This document shows, piece after piece, positions 6,935 through 13,534 of a DNA stretch of 14,366 nucleotides. This DNA is from JAIOPA01 sp046076045 (GTDB lineage: Bacteria > Eisenbacteria > RBG-16-71-46), in assembly GCA_046076045.1 (NCBI GenBank), contig JBJTRI010000135.1, positions 1-14,366 on the forward strand, written 5' to 3'. Below the pieces are notes generated by a model. That model did not search any database. It was not told the DNA's origin and saw only the letters and a list, made by a program, of their open reading frames with translations. How positions within the stretch are numbered: position 1 is the stretch's first letter; each line of letters begins with the position of its first letter. The position numbers were made by a program, and so were the translations under genes.

Positions 6935-7130
6935 GAAAGGGAGAGGGCGGAGGGGGGACCTCCACCAGAAAAGTGGCAGTGGAATCACGAGTTCGCAGTG
7001 ACGGCGGTCACCCGCCGTGCAGTCCGTCTGAGCCAGCCGGTACGCAGGGGGCGGTCGAGGGTACGAGCCCCGTCGCATGACAACGTATCGCCCCTTCGGC
7101 CGGCTGGCTTGGATACCTCATCTCCATAAC

Positions 7131-7166
7131 ACCCCGAATCGTCGCAGCACCCCGATCGTTCGCAGC
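7131..7166. repeat. Imperfect 18-bp tandem pair
   Basis: ACCCCGAATCGTCGCAGC (7131-7148) is followed directly by ACCCCGATCGTTCGCAGC (7149-7166), with three differences. It sits at the upstream edge of the hairpin-rich stretch. Confidence 0.7.
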
Positions 7167-7190
7167 ACGGATTCCCCCGTTGGGTGGAGG

Positions 7191-7424
7191 GACGGCTCCC
7201 GTCGGGACCGCGAGCACAACCCGGTCAGCGGTTCCGGCGCTTGGAGTTCCACCCGCGGGGGTGCCATTCGGGCACCGGTGGGTCGCGAGAAGGCCCGGCT
7301 TCGGCCGGGGGGCGCGATCGGACCGGCCGCCCGGTCTCGAGCGGTGTCGCGCGCGTCACACACCTGAGTCCGCAGCGCACACCGAGCCGCCGCCGGAGCC
7401 CATCCCCGGCGGCGGTGCCTTTTT
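7191..7424 (+). ncRNA. Candidate structured RNA ending at an intrinsic terminator
   Basis: Successive stems can be drawn on the plus strand: GACGG/CCGTC (7191-7203), GGTGCC/GGCACC (7260-7276), CCCGGC/GCCGGG closed by a cTTCGg tetraloop (7294-7309), GACCGG/CCGGTC (7321-7336), and the terminator stem (7387-7415) with its T tract. This order resembles an independently ended small RNA or the 3' part of a structured transcript. The 5' end is not defined. I do not recognise tmRNA, RNase P RNA, 6S RNA or a known riboswitch. GC-rich DNA forms hairpins readily, so the proposal depends mostly on the terminator and the UUCG loop. Confidence 0.3.
7387..7424 (+). terminator. Intrinsic (Rho-independent) terminator
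   Basis: CCGCCGCCGG (7387-7396) pairs perfectly over 10 bp with CCGGCGGCGG (7406-7415) around a nine-base loop, and TTTTT follows at 7420-7424. This is the only stem-plus-T-run in the window. It ends a plus-strand transcript although the nearest upstream stop codon is 1.3 kb away, and it insulates the sigma-54 promoter at 7503 from read-through. Confidence 0.8.
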
Positions 7425-7502
7425 CCCCGCCCTGACGCTTCCTGCGCCTCCTGAGCGTAGAATCGCGCTCGCGGGTGGGGTGCACTCCCGGCCCTCGCGC
7501 GC

Positions 7503-7517
7503 TGGCACGGCGGTTGC
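7503..7517 (+). promoter_or_regulatory. Sigma-54 (RpoN) -24/-12 promoter of the lipoprotein operon
   Basis: TGGCAC-GGCGG-TTGC matches the sigma-54 consensus TGGCAC-N5-TTGC at every position. Transcription would start near 7529, giving a leader of about 42 bases before ATG 7571. The promoter lies just downstream of an intrinsic terminator, and a sigma-54 activator is encoded 1.4 kb upstream. Confidence 0.75.
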
Positions 7518-7570
7518 CCTTCCCGTCCCCCGGGCGAGCCCGCCCCGAGCCCATGGACCGCGAGGAGACC

Positions 7571-8392
7571 ATGCGAAAGACCTTCCCCATCCTGGCCCTG
7601 ACCGCCGCGCTCGCGCTGGTCGGTTGCGACGACACCTCCACGGCGCCGCGCGACGTCACGCCGCCCGCCGCACCGCGCGGGGCGTTCAGCGTCACCGGAG
7701 ACCGGCAGGTCACGCTGCGCTGGCTGGCCAACACCGAGGGTGACGTGGCCGCCTACCGCATCTACCAGTCGCCGTGCGCGAGCGGTCCCGACTGCCCGTA
7801 CGACCGCGTCGGATCCACCACCGCGACCGAGTTCACGGTCACGGGCCTCACCAACGGCCAGACGCGGTTCTTCGGCATCGCGGCCGTGGACCAGGCCGGT
7901 AACGAGAGCCCGCTCGCACCCGTGGACACCGACCTGTTCGACACCCCCCGCCCGGCGGGCACCGCGCTCGTGAGCAACTTCGTCACCACGCCGGCCACCG
8001 CGGGCTGGGACTTCTCGGCCTTCGCGGTCCGGCCCGCTTCGGACGTCTCGACCGACGTGTTCTACGGGTACAATGGGAGCGTGTTCCAGATGTTCACCGC
8101 CGACGCCGCGACCGACATCCAGGACGCGGGCTACGCCACCTCGCTCGACGCGGTGGACTACGCCCCGACCGTGGGCTGGTCACCGTCGGGCACGGTGGAG
8201 TTGATCGCGGGCCATTGCTACATCGTGTGGACCCGCGACGATCGCTACGCCAAGTTCCGCGTCACCGCACTGTCGCCTGCGGCGGTGAGCTTCGATTGGG
8301 CCTACCAGACCGCGGTCGGCAACCGCGAGCTCAAGGCCCGCCCGACGAGCCCCGACCCGACCGGGTCGCGGCCCATCGTCTGGCTGCGCTAG
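7571..8392 (+). CDS. Lipoprotein with an N-terminal fibronectin type III domain
   Basis: The 273-residue product has a lipoprotein signal: MRK, a hydrophobic stretch, then LVGC with the lipidated Cys at residue 19, followed by DD, which in enterobacterial rules would favour inner-membrane retention (not necessarily valid here). Residues about 32-118 form an FN3 domain: PPAAPRGAFSV, VTLRWLAN, DVAAYRIYQS, TEFTVTGLTNGQTRFFGIAAVDQAGNES. Residues about 125-273 are aromatic-rich (FYGYNGSVFQMF, DYAPTVGWS, SFDWAYQ) and not recognised. The start is ATG 7571 with GAGGAG at 7562-7567. An exact sigma-54 promoter lies 54 bases upstream, and the next gene starts 15 bases after the stop codon, so the two form an operon. 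A surface-adhesion or envelope-binding role is inference. Confidence 0.9.
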   Translation: MRKTFPILALTAALALVGCDDTSTAPRDVTPPAAPRGAFSVTGDRQVTLRWLANTEGDVAAYRIYQSPCASGPDCPYDRVGSTTATEFTVTGLTNGQTRFFGIAAVDQAGNESPLAPVDTDLFDTPRPAGTALVSNFVTTPATAGWDFSAFAVRPASDVSTDVFYGYNGSVFQMFTADAATDIQDAGYATSLDAVDYAPTVGWSPSGTVELIAGHCYIVWTRDDRYAKFRVTALSPAAVSFDWAYQTAVGNRELKARPTSPDPTGSRPIVWLR

Positions 8393-8407
8393 GCCGAGGA
8401 GTCCGTC

Positions 8408-9871
8408 ATGCGTCCGCTCGTCCGTATCGTCCCGCTCGCGCTGTTCGCGTTGCTCGCCTCGTGGTCGCCCGCACCCGCGCGCGACCTCGGGGTCGAGGTC
8501 TGGACCGACAAGGGCACGGATGCCGTCTACGAACCCGGCGAGGCCATGCGCATCAAGGTGCGGCCTTCGAGTGACGCGCACCTCATCGTGTACGAGATCG
8601 ACTCCGACGGCGTCGTGAACCTGCTGTGGCCGCTGCGCCGCGGTAGCGGTCGCGTCGAGGGCGGGCGCACGCTGCGTCTGCCGAGCGCGGACTCCGACCT
8701 CGAGCTCGCGGTGAACGAGGCGACCGGGCAGGGCTTCCTCGTCGCGATCGCGTCCGACCGCCCGTTCCGCGAACTGCCGTGGTTCCTGCGGCCGTACGAC
8801 CCGCAGGCCGCGGCGATCGGCTACGACAGTCCCGACCCGCAGGCCGCCAAGGCCGACGAGGAGGGCTTCGACGAGCGTGGCCGTGTGGTGGGCGACCCCT
8901 ACGTGGCGATGGAGCGCATCCGACGCCGCGTGCTCGACAAGCCCCAGGACGAGGGCGCGTTCGCGACCGACTACGCCACCTACTACGTGCACGAGCCCGT
9001 GCGCTATCCGCGCTACCTGTGCAACGACTGCCACCGCCCCGGCCGCTGGGCGTGGTGGGAGGGCTTCGACCCCTACTACGCCGACTGCAGTGTGGTGACG
9101 TTCCGCGTGAACTGGTCGTGGGGCTGGGGGCCGGCCATGTGGTCGGCGCACGCGCCGTACTACTACTACGTCGTGCGGCCCGATTGTCCGCCGCACTACC
9201 GCCCATGGTACGACGACCGCTCGCGGTTCTCGTCGTGGGACGGCTGGGGCCGCTGGAACGACCTCTGGGGCGGGCAGCTGCGCCGCTACAAGCCCATGCC
9301 GCAGCCCATCAGCTACACGCCGCCGCCCACGCCGGGCACGGTGTGGCGGCAGGGCGCCACGCCGCCGGGGATGCTGCCCAACGACCTGCGCGAGCGCATG
9401 CGTAACCTCGGCGAGCGCCCCGGGCGCTGGCTCGAGCGCGATCGTGGCGACGGGCGTCCGGTCTGGCGCGAGACGCGCGAGACGCCGGGCACGACGCCGG
9501 GCACCTCGCCGGGCGTGCGCCCCACGCCCGGCACGGGTCGCACCGCCGAGCCGGGGGTGCGTCCCAATGAGCGCTGGCGCGACCGTCTGCGTGGCGACGA
9601 CCCGCCGCGCGGGGACGGCAACGCCGACGAGGCGCGCCGTCGCGCCCCGGGTGGGGTGCGTCCGTCGTGGAAGGGGGGCGAGGGCTCGGGTGGCTCCGAG
9701 ACGCCGCGCCGCGAGCGCGTCGCGCCGGAGGCGCCGAAGCGCGAGGCCCCCAAGCCCGAGGCGCCGCGCAACGACCCGCCCGTGATCAAGGTCCCGCCGT
9801 CGGGCCCGCCCAAGGGCACGGTGCCGCCGGGCAAGTCGGAATCCGGGAACGGGCGGCCCGTGAAGGGGTAG
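8408..9871 (+). CDS. Exported DUF4384-like protein with a CXXCH motif and a Pro/Arg/Gly-rich tail
   Basis: The 487-residue product begins with a signal peptide (MRPLVRIVPLALFALLASW, cleavage near APAR, residue 25). Residues about 27-125 resemble the DUF4384 domain of exported proteins: VEVWTDKGTDAVYEPGEAMRI, HLIVYEIDSDGVVNLLWP, and a C-terminal FLVAIASDRPF. The middle (about 170-300) is rich in Tyr, Trp and Asp, with LCNDCHRPG (Cys205, Cys208, His209), a third Cys in YADCSV, and a YYYYV run. CXXCH is the c-type haem attachment motif, but a metal site or disulfide fits too. From about residue 310 the sequence is Pro/Gly/Thr/Arg-rich (TPGTTPGTSPGV, PEAPKREAPKPEAP) and probably disordered. GAGGAG (8396-8401) sits six bases before ATG 8408. 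Co-transcription with the lipoprotein gene is strongly suggested. Its function is unknown. Confidence 0.88.
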   Translation: MRPLVRIVPLALFALLASWSPAPARDLGVEVWTDKGTDAVYEPGEAMRIKVRPSSDAHLIVYEIDSDGVVNLLWPLRRGSGRVEGGRTLRLPSADSDLELAVNEATGQGFLVAIASDRPFRELPWFLRPYDPQAAAIGYDSPDPQAAKADEEGFDERGRVVGDPYVAMERIRRRVLDKPQDEGAFATDYATYYVHEPVRYPRYLCNDCHRPGRWAWWEGFDPYYADCSVVTFRVNWSWGWGPAMWSAHAPYYYYVVRPDCPPHYRPWYDDRSRFSSWDGWGRWNDLWGGQLRRYKPMPQPISYTPPPTPGTVWRQGATPPGMLPNDLRERMRNLGERPGRWLERDRGDGRPVWRETRETPGTTPGTSPGVRPTPGTGRTAEPGVRPNERWRDRLRGDDPPRGDGNADEARRRAPGGVRPSWKGGEGSGGSETPRRERVAPEAPKREAPKPEAPRNDPPVIKVPPSGPPKGTVPPGKSESGNGRPVKG

Positions 9872-9902
9872 GTCCAGTGGGCGCGCGCGCTGGCCGATGT
9901 CC

Positions 9903-9908
9903 TATAGT
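9903..9908 (+). promoter_or_regulatory. Possible -10 box before the PorV-like gene
   Basis: TATAGT matches TATAAT at five of six positions in an otherwise GC-only neighbourhood, 45 bases before the start codon. No -35 box is seen at the right distance, so it may be a weak or activator-dependent promoter. Confidence 0.3.
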
Positions 9909-9953
9909 GCCGCGTCGGTCGGTCCGTTCGCCCCACGCTCCCCGGAGGTGTCC

Positions 9954-10865
9954 GTGAAGTCGGTTCGCGTCCTCGTCCTCGCACTCGCCGCCGCGTGCCT
10001 TGCCGTGACCTCCGCGGTCGCGGCCTCGGGCTTCGCGTTCCTCGAGGTGCCAGCGGGTGCACGCGCCGCCGCCATGGGCGGGGCTTACGGCTCGCTCGCG
10101 AGCGGGGCCGAGGCCGCGTTCTGGAACCCCGCCGGCCTCGCCGGGTTCGAGGGCACGCAGTTCACCGCGACCCACATCGAGACCTACGAGAACCTGCGCC
10201 ACGAGCAGGTCGCGATCGCCGGCCGCATGTTCGGCGGCGGGCTCGCGGCCTCGCTGCGCGCCATGTACTCCGAGCCCATCCCCGAGCGCGACGAGCTCGG
10301 CAATCTCATCGGCACGTTCGGCTCGCACGACCTCGAGTTCCTGGTCGGCTACGGCCGCCGCTTCGGCGGCGTGAGCGCGGGCTTCACCGCGCAGTTCGTG
10401 CGCGAGCGCATCGCCGACCTCGCCGCCGGCGTGTGGGCGGTGGGTGGTGGCGTCGCGTGGGACGTGCCCGTGCTGGCCGGCGCGCGCGCGAGCGCGAGCG
10501 TGCACAACCTCGGGCCGTCCGCGCGCTACCGCTTCAACGGCGAACCCGGCCAGCCCGTGCCGCTGCCCATGGCCGCGCAGGCCGGCATGGCGTGGACGCG
10601 CCCGGCGTTCGCGGGTCTCACCGGGCGCGTCGCGCTGGAGGGCCGCGCGACGCGCGGTCGCAACGGCATCCTCGCGCTCGGCGGCGAACTCGAGTCGCCC
10701 GCCGGGGCGGCACTGCGTTTCGGGTGGCGCGCCGGCGACGACGTCGCGAGCTGGAGCGCGGGCGCCGGTTGGCGCGTGGGCGCGCTACGCGTGGACTACG
10801 CGTACACGCCGTCGAAGCTCGAACTCGACGCCACGCACCGCTTCACGCTGGGCGGCGGGTTCTAG
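9954..10865 (+). CDS. PorV/PorQ-like outer-membrane beta-barrel protein
   Basis: The 303-residue product has a signal peptide (VKSVRVLVLALAAACLAV, cleavage near AVAA, about residue 23). The mature N terminus has the hallmark of the PorV/UPF0164 family: FLEVPAGARAAAMGGAY followed by AAFWNPAGLAGF. Alternating hydrophobic strands with Gly and Ala (FLVGYGRRFGGVSAGFTAQF, VAWDVPVLAGARASASVHNLG) continue to a C terminus ending HRFTLGGGF, with the terminal Phe usual for barrel insertion. In Bacteroidota, PorV shuttles type IX cargo; other members have no assigned role, so a secretion function is only suggested. GTG 9954 was chosen because GGAGG (9944-9948) lies five bases before it; a longer in-frame start would push the signal peptide inward. 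The gene follows the DUF4384-like gene by 82 bases and converges on lpxH. Confidence 0.82.
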   Translation: MKSVRVLVLALAAACLAVTSAVAASGFAFLEVPAGARAAAMGGAYGSLASGAEAAFWNPAGLAGFEGTQFTATHIETYENLRHEQVAIAGRMFGGGLAASLRAMYSEPIPERDELGNLIGTFGSHDLEFLVGYGRRFGGVSAGFTAQFVRERIADLAAGVWAVGGGVAWDVPVLAGARASASVHNLGPSARYRFNGEPGQPVPLPMAAQAGMAWTRPAFAGLTGRVALEGRATRGRNGILALGGELESPAGAALRFGWRAGDDVASWSAGAGWRVGALRVDYAYTPSKLELDATHRFTLGGGF

Positions 10866-10880
10866 CCGCTCGCACTCGGA

Positions 10881-10958
10881 CCACGTCCGCAGTTCGATCC
10901 GCCCGCCCGCGCTCAGGTGCGCTCGGGCCACGTCCGCAGTTCGATCCGCCCGCCCGCG
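10881..10958. repeat. Tandem duplication (47-bp period) of the lpxH 3' end
   Basis: A 31-base stretch at 10881-10911 recurs exactly at 10928-10958. The right-hand copy is the C-terminal coding end of lpxH (GGRIELRTW on the minus strand); the left-hand copy fills the intergenic gap to the PorV-like gene, which is itself 47 bases long. Imperfect similarity continues on both sides. Confidence 0.92.
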
Positions 10959-11650
10959 AGCTCGGCGTAGGTGAAGTGGCGGATCCAGTCGCCGAGCACG
11001 AAGAACTCGCGCCCGTCCTCGCGCCGCTCGTACGGCTCGTGGAAGTGGCCCACCAGCACCGCGTCGTGCCCGCTCGCGAAGCGCGGACCCGCGAGCTCGC
11101 GCCACAGCGGGTCGGGGCGCAGCGGACCGTCGGGGCGCGAGTGGCGCGACCAGCGCGAGACGGCGAGCGCGAGCGGGATGCCGAGGTCGGGATGCAGCAG
11201 GCCGTACGCCCGCACCGCGGCGCGCGAGCGCAGTACACCGCGCAGCGCCTTGTAGCCGAGGTCGCCGCCCATGAGTCCGTCGCCGTGGTGCACCCACAGC
11301 CGGCGGCCCTGCGCCTCCACCGTGACCCCGCCGTCCACGGTGCGGATGCCGAGGGTGTCGCGGAAGAACGTGCCCAGCCAGAAGTCGTGGTTGCCGTTCA
11401 GGTAGGTGATCGCCACCCCGGCCGCGCGCAGGCGCTCGAGCGCGCACAGGGTGGGGAAGAAGCGGCGCGGGATCGCGGTCCCGTACTCGAACCAGAAGTC
11501 GAACAGGTCGCCGACGATGTAGAGCTCCGAGGCGCGCTCGGGCAGTGCCGCCAGGAACGCGTGCAGACGCGCGGTTCGGGCGGCCTCCTCGGCGGCGGGC
11601 TGGACCCCGAGGTGGGCGTCGGACAGGAACACGATCGAGCGGTCGGCCAT
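10913..11650 (-). CDS. lpxH: UDP-2,3-diacylglucosamine diphosphatase LpxH (calcineurin-like phosphoesterase)
   Basis: LpxH is a peripheral inner-membrane enzyme that cleaves UDP-2,3-diacylglucosamine to lipid X and UMP, the fourth step of lipid A synthesis. The 245 residues match the usual length of about 240. The dinuclear metal ligands are all visible: SDAHLG (D11, H13), GDLFDFW (D48), GNHD (N87, H88), HHGDG (H122) and GHFHEP (H202, H204). The start at ATG 11650-11648 puts the first metal motif at residue 11, as in the family; the upstream extension to 11779 is Pro/Arg-rich and unneeded. No strong ribosome site is seen, and TATGCT lies about 12 bases upstream, so the leader may be very short. 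The stop codon falls at the junction of a 47-bp duplication, so the last few residues (PERT) are probably new. The gene implies a lipid A-containing outer membrane. Confidence 0.9.
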   Translation of the reverse strand: MADRSIVFLSDAHLGVQPAAEEAARTARLHAFLAALPERASELYIVGDLFDFWFEYGTAIPRRFFPTLCALERLRAAGVAITYLNGNHDFWLGTFFRDTLGIRTVDGGVTVEAQGRRLWVHHGDGLMGGDLGYKALRGVLRSRAAVRAYGLLHPDLGIPLALAVSRWSRHSRPDGPLRPDPLWRELAGPRFASGHDAVLVGHFHEPYERREDGREFFVLGDWIRHFTYAELAGGRIELRTWPERT

Positions 11651-11953
11651 GGGGGCGCAGCATAGCCGTGGCCCCGGCCGACCGCACGGTCCCGGGCGTT
11701 CCGCACCCCCCGCACCGGGGGCGTGCGGGGCCCGCGCTGCGGGCTGACAACTGCTTGTCGCAACCACCCGCACCCCCACCTAATCGAAGAGGGGGACGGT
11801 GGCCCACCCCCGTTCGGCGACCCCGGCCCCCGCGGCCGGGGCCGCCTTCCGGGTGGACGGCGCGCGGCCTTACGCTCTTGCGGACTCGCGTCCCCGGCCC
11901 CGTCTGCCGATGACATCGGGAACCCCAACGCCCCCCATCGAAGGAGCCTCCAG
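11651..11953. other. Divergent lpxH/htrA intergenic region
   Basis: 303 bases without a gene. It contains two perfect 8-bp hairpins (11708-11730 and 11821-11841) without T runs, and a GACAA-CTGC-TTGTC inverted repeat (11746-11759). I see no good -35/-10 pair and no clear envelope-stress sigma factor promoter for htrA. The hairpins may shape the long htrA leader. Confidence 0.6.
11746..11759. promoter_or_regulatory. Inverted repeat GACAA-N4-TTGTC upstream of htrA
   Basis: A perfect 5-4-5 dyad in the divergent lpxH/htrA promoter region. A related dyad of the same arms in reverse order, TTGTC-A-GACAA, lies at 1049-1059 before the Ppx/GppA gene. It may be an operator for an unidentified regulator; five-base arms can arise by chance. 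Confidence 0.2.
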
Positions 11954-13435
11954 ATGAACCGTCCCCGGGTCACGCCCCCGCGTCACTTCCTGCTCGGTGC
12001 CACCGCCCTCGTGGGCGTCGGTCTGGTGCTCGGCCTCGGCCTGAGCGCCGGCCTCGACCTCACGCGCACCACCAACGCCGCCGACGTGCAGCCGGCCGCC
12101 GTCACCGCGAACACCGCGGCGCCGCCCGAGAGCCCGTTCGTGGCCGTCGTGGACAAGGCGCTGCCGGCCGTGGTGTTCATCGACGTCACCAAGAAGGTCG
12201 GCGGCGGGGGGCCGGCGGATCCGTCCGAGGACCTCATGCGCCGCTTCTTCGGCGCGCCCTCGCCGCGCCAGCAGCGCGTGCCGTCGTCGGGCTCGGGCTT
12301 CATCATCGACCGCGACGGTCGCGTGCTCACCAACAACCACGTCGTGAAGGACGCCGAGAGCATCAAGGTCACGCTCAGCGACGGACGCGTGCTCAAGGCC
12401 ACCGTCGTAGGCGCCGACCCGGCCACCGACATCGCGGTGATCAAGGTCGAGGGCAAGGACCTGCCGGTGCTCCAGCTCGGCGACTCCGACAAGCTGCGCA
12501 TCGGCGACTGGGCGATCGCGATCGGCAACCCGCTCGGCGGTGACCTGCAGGGCTCGGTCACGGTCGGCATCGTGAGCGCCAAGGGCCGCAGCAACCTCAA
12601 CTTCTTCGGCGGCACGCCCGACTTCCAGGACTTCATCCAGACCGACGCCAGCATCAACTTCGGCAACTCGGGCGGCCCGCTGTGCAACATCCGCGGCGAG
12701 GCGATCGGCGTGAACACCGCCATCAACACGAGCGGTCAGGGCATCGGCTTCGCGGTGCCCATCAACCTCGCGCGCCACGTCGCCGAGCAGCTCATCGCGC
12801 ACGGCACGGTGAAGCGCGCCATGATGGGCGTGACGCTCGCCAACATGACGCCCGACATCGCCGAGGGCTTCGGGCTCGACAGCCCACAGGGCGTGCTCAT
12901 CCAGAGCGTGTTCAGCGACTCGCCCGCCGACCGCGCCGGCCTGCGTCGCAACGACGTCATCGTCGAGCTCAACGGCCAGCCGGTGTCGGATCGCGACAAG
13001 TTCCGCCTCCGCATCGCGGACACGCCCCCGGGCACCAAGGTGCGCCTCGGTGTGCTGCGCGACGGCCGCCGCCAGGCCATCGAGGTCACGCTCACCGACC
13101 GCGACGACACCATCGCCAACGCGCGCCTCGTGCCGCCCACGGCCGACGAGGCGCCCGAGGTCGGGTTCGCGGTCCGCGAGCTCACCGCCGACGAGCGGCG
13201 CGAGATGCGCGCGCCCTCGGGGGTGCGCGTGACCACGGTCAACGACGGCTCCGAGGCGCAGGACAAGGACATCCAGCCCGGCGACGTGATCGAGGAGGTC
13301 AACCGCGTCGCGGTGAACTCCATCGCGGAGTTCCGGGCCGAGGTCGCGAAGGTCCGCAAGTCCGGCAAGCCGGTCGTGCTGATCGTGAACCGCGGCGGGA
13401 TGACCCGCTTCGAGACGCTCAAGCTCGACAAGTGA
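11954..13435 (+). CDS. htrA: HtrA/Do-family periplasmic serine protease (trypsin domain, two PDZ domains)
   Basis: Envelope quality-control protease that degrades or refolds damaged periplasmic proteins. The 493 residues are the usual length for a two-PDZ Do protease. A hydrophobic segment (about 11-34, FLLGATALVGVGLVLGLGL) is a signal anchor or uncleaved signal peptide. The protease domain follows at about 55-285 with the full catalytic triad: H129 in NNHVV, D159 in TDIAVIK, and S239 in GNSGGP. PDZ1 (about 290-385) includes MMGVTLANM, GVLIQSVFSDSPADRAGL and NDVIVELNGQPV. PDZ2 (about 400-493) includes GFAVRELTADE, GVRVTTVNDGSEA and IQPGDVIEEVN. The start is ATG 11954 with AAGGAG at 11941-11946. 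The amidase gene follows after 99 bases, separated by a strong hairpin. Standard paralogue labels (DegP, DegQ, MucD) cannot be assigned from sequence alone. Confidence 0.97.
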   Translation: MNRPRVTPPRHFLLGATALVGVGLVLGLGLSAGLDLTRTTNAADVQPAAVTANTAAPPESPFVAVVDKALPAVVFIDVTKKVGGGGPADPSEDLMRRFFGAPSPRQQRVPSSGSGFIIDRDGRVLTNNHVVKDAESIKVTLSDGRVLKATVVGADPATDIAVIKVEGKDLPVLQLGDSDKLRIGDWAIAIGNPLGGDLQGSVTVGIVSAKGRSNLNFFGGTPDFQDFIQTDASINFGNSGGPLCNIRGEAIGVNTAINTSGQGIGFAVPINLARHVAEQLIAHGTVKRAMMGVTLANMTPDIAEGFGLDSPQGVLIQSVFSDSPADRAGLRRNDVIVELNGQPVSDRDKFRLRIADTPPGTKVRLGVLRDGRRQAIEVTLTDRDDTIANARLVPPTADEAPEVGFAVRELTADERREMRAPSGVRVTTVNDGSEAQDKDIQPGDVIEEVNRVAVNSIAEFRAEVAKVRKSGKPVVLIVNRGGMTRFETLKLDK

Positions 13436-13465
13436 CGGCCGAGGCTGTAAGTAGTCGGTGACTCG

Positions 13466-13496
13466 GGTGGGAGGCGGCGTCGTGCCGCCTCCCGCC
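13466..13496 (+). terminator. Strong hairpin between htrA and the amidase gene
   Basis: GGGAGGCGGC (13469-13478) pairs perfectly with GCCGCCTCCC (13484-13493) around a five-base GTCGT loop; three further outer pairs, one a wobble, extend it to 13466-13496. There is no T run, so it may terminate weakly, protect the htrA mRNA 3' end, or set different expression of the two genes. Confidence 0.45.
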
Positions 13497-13534
13497 GTGC
13501 CACGGAAGGCGACGGGTTCACGAAGGGAAACGCC

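Larger units (their letters stand above)
6058..7570. other. 1.5-kb gene desert between the sigma-54 activator and the lipoprotein operon
   Basis: No open frame here has a convincing start, ribosome site or recognisable domain; overlapping frames on both strands are roughly equally open. Parts, in order: a hairpin after the activator stop (6066-6104), a 37-39-bp array (6171-6345), a 36-bp inverted repeat (6561-6596), a stretch of visibly lower GC with no assignable gene (about 6480-6830), an 18-bp tandem pair (7131-7166), a run of strong hairpins ending in an intrinsic terminator (7191-7424), and a sigma-54 promoter (7503-7517). A decayed gene or an RNA gene could be hidden here. Confidence 0.7.

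Noticed and set aside
6744..7129. Three overlapping small open frames in the gene desert
   Set aside because: No ribosome-binding site, no recognisable domain, and all three phases equally open; one starts only at TTG. Not annotated as genes.
7240..7310. Thiamine, cobalamin or cyclic-di-GMP riboswitch
   Set aside because: Stems are present but none of the conserved loop sequences of these classes is seen, and the terminator is 150 bases before the next gene with a separate promoter between.
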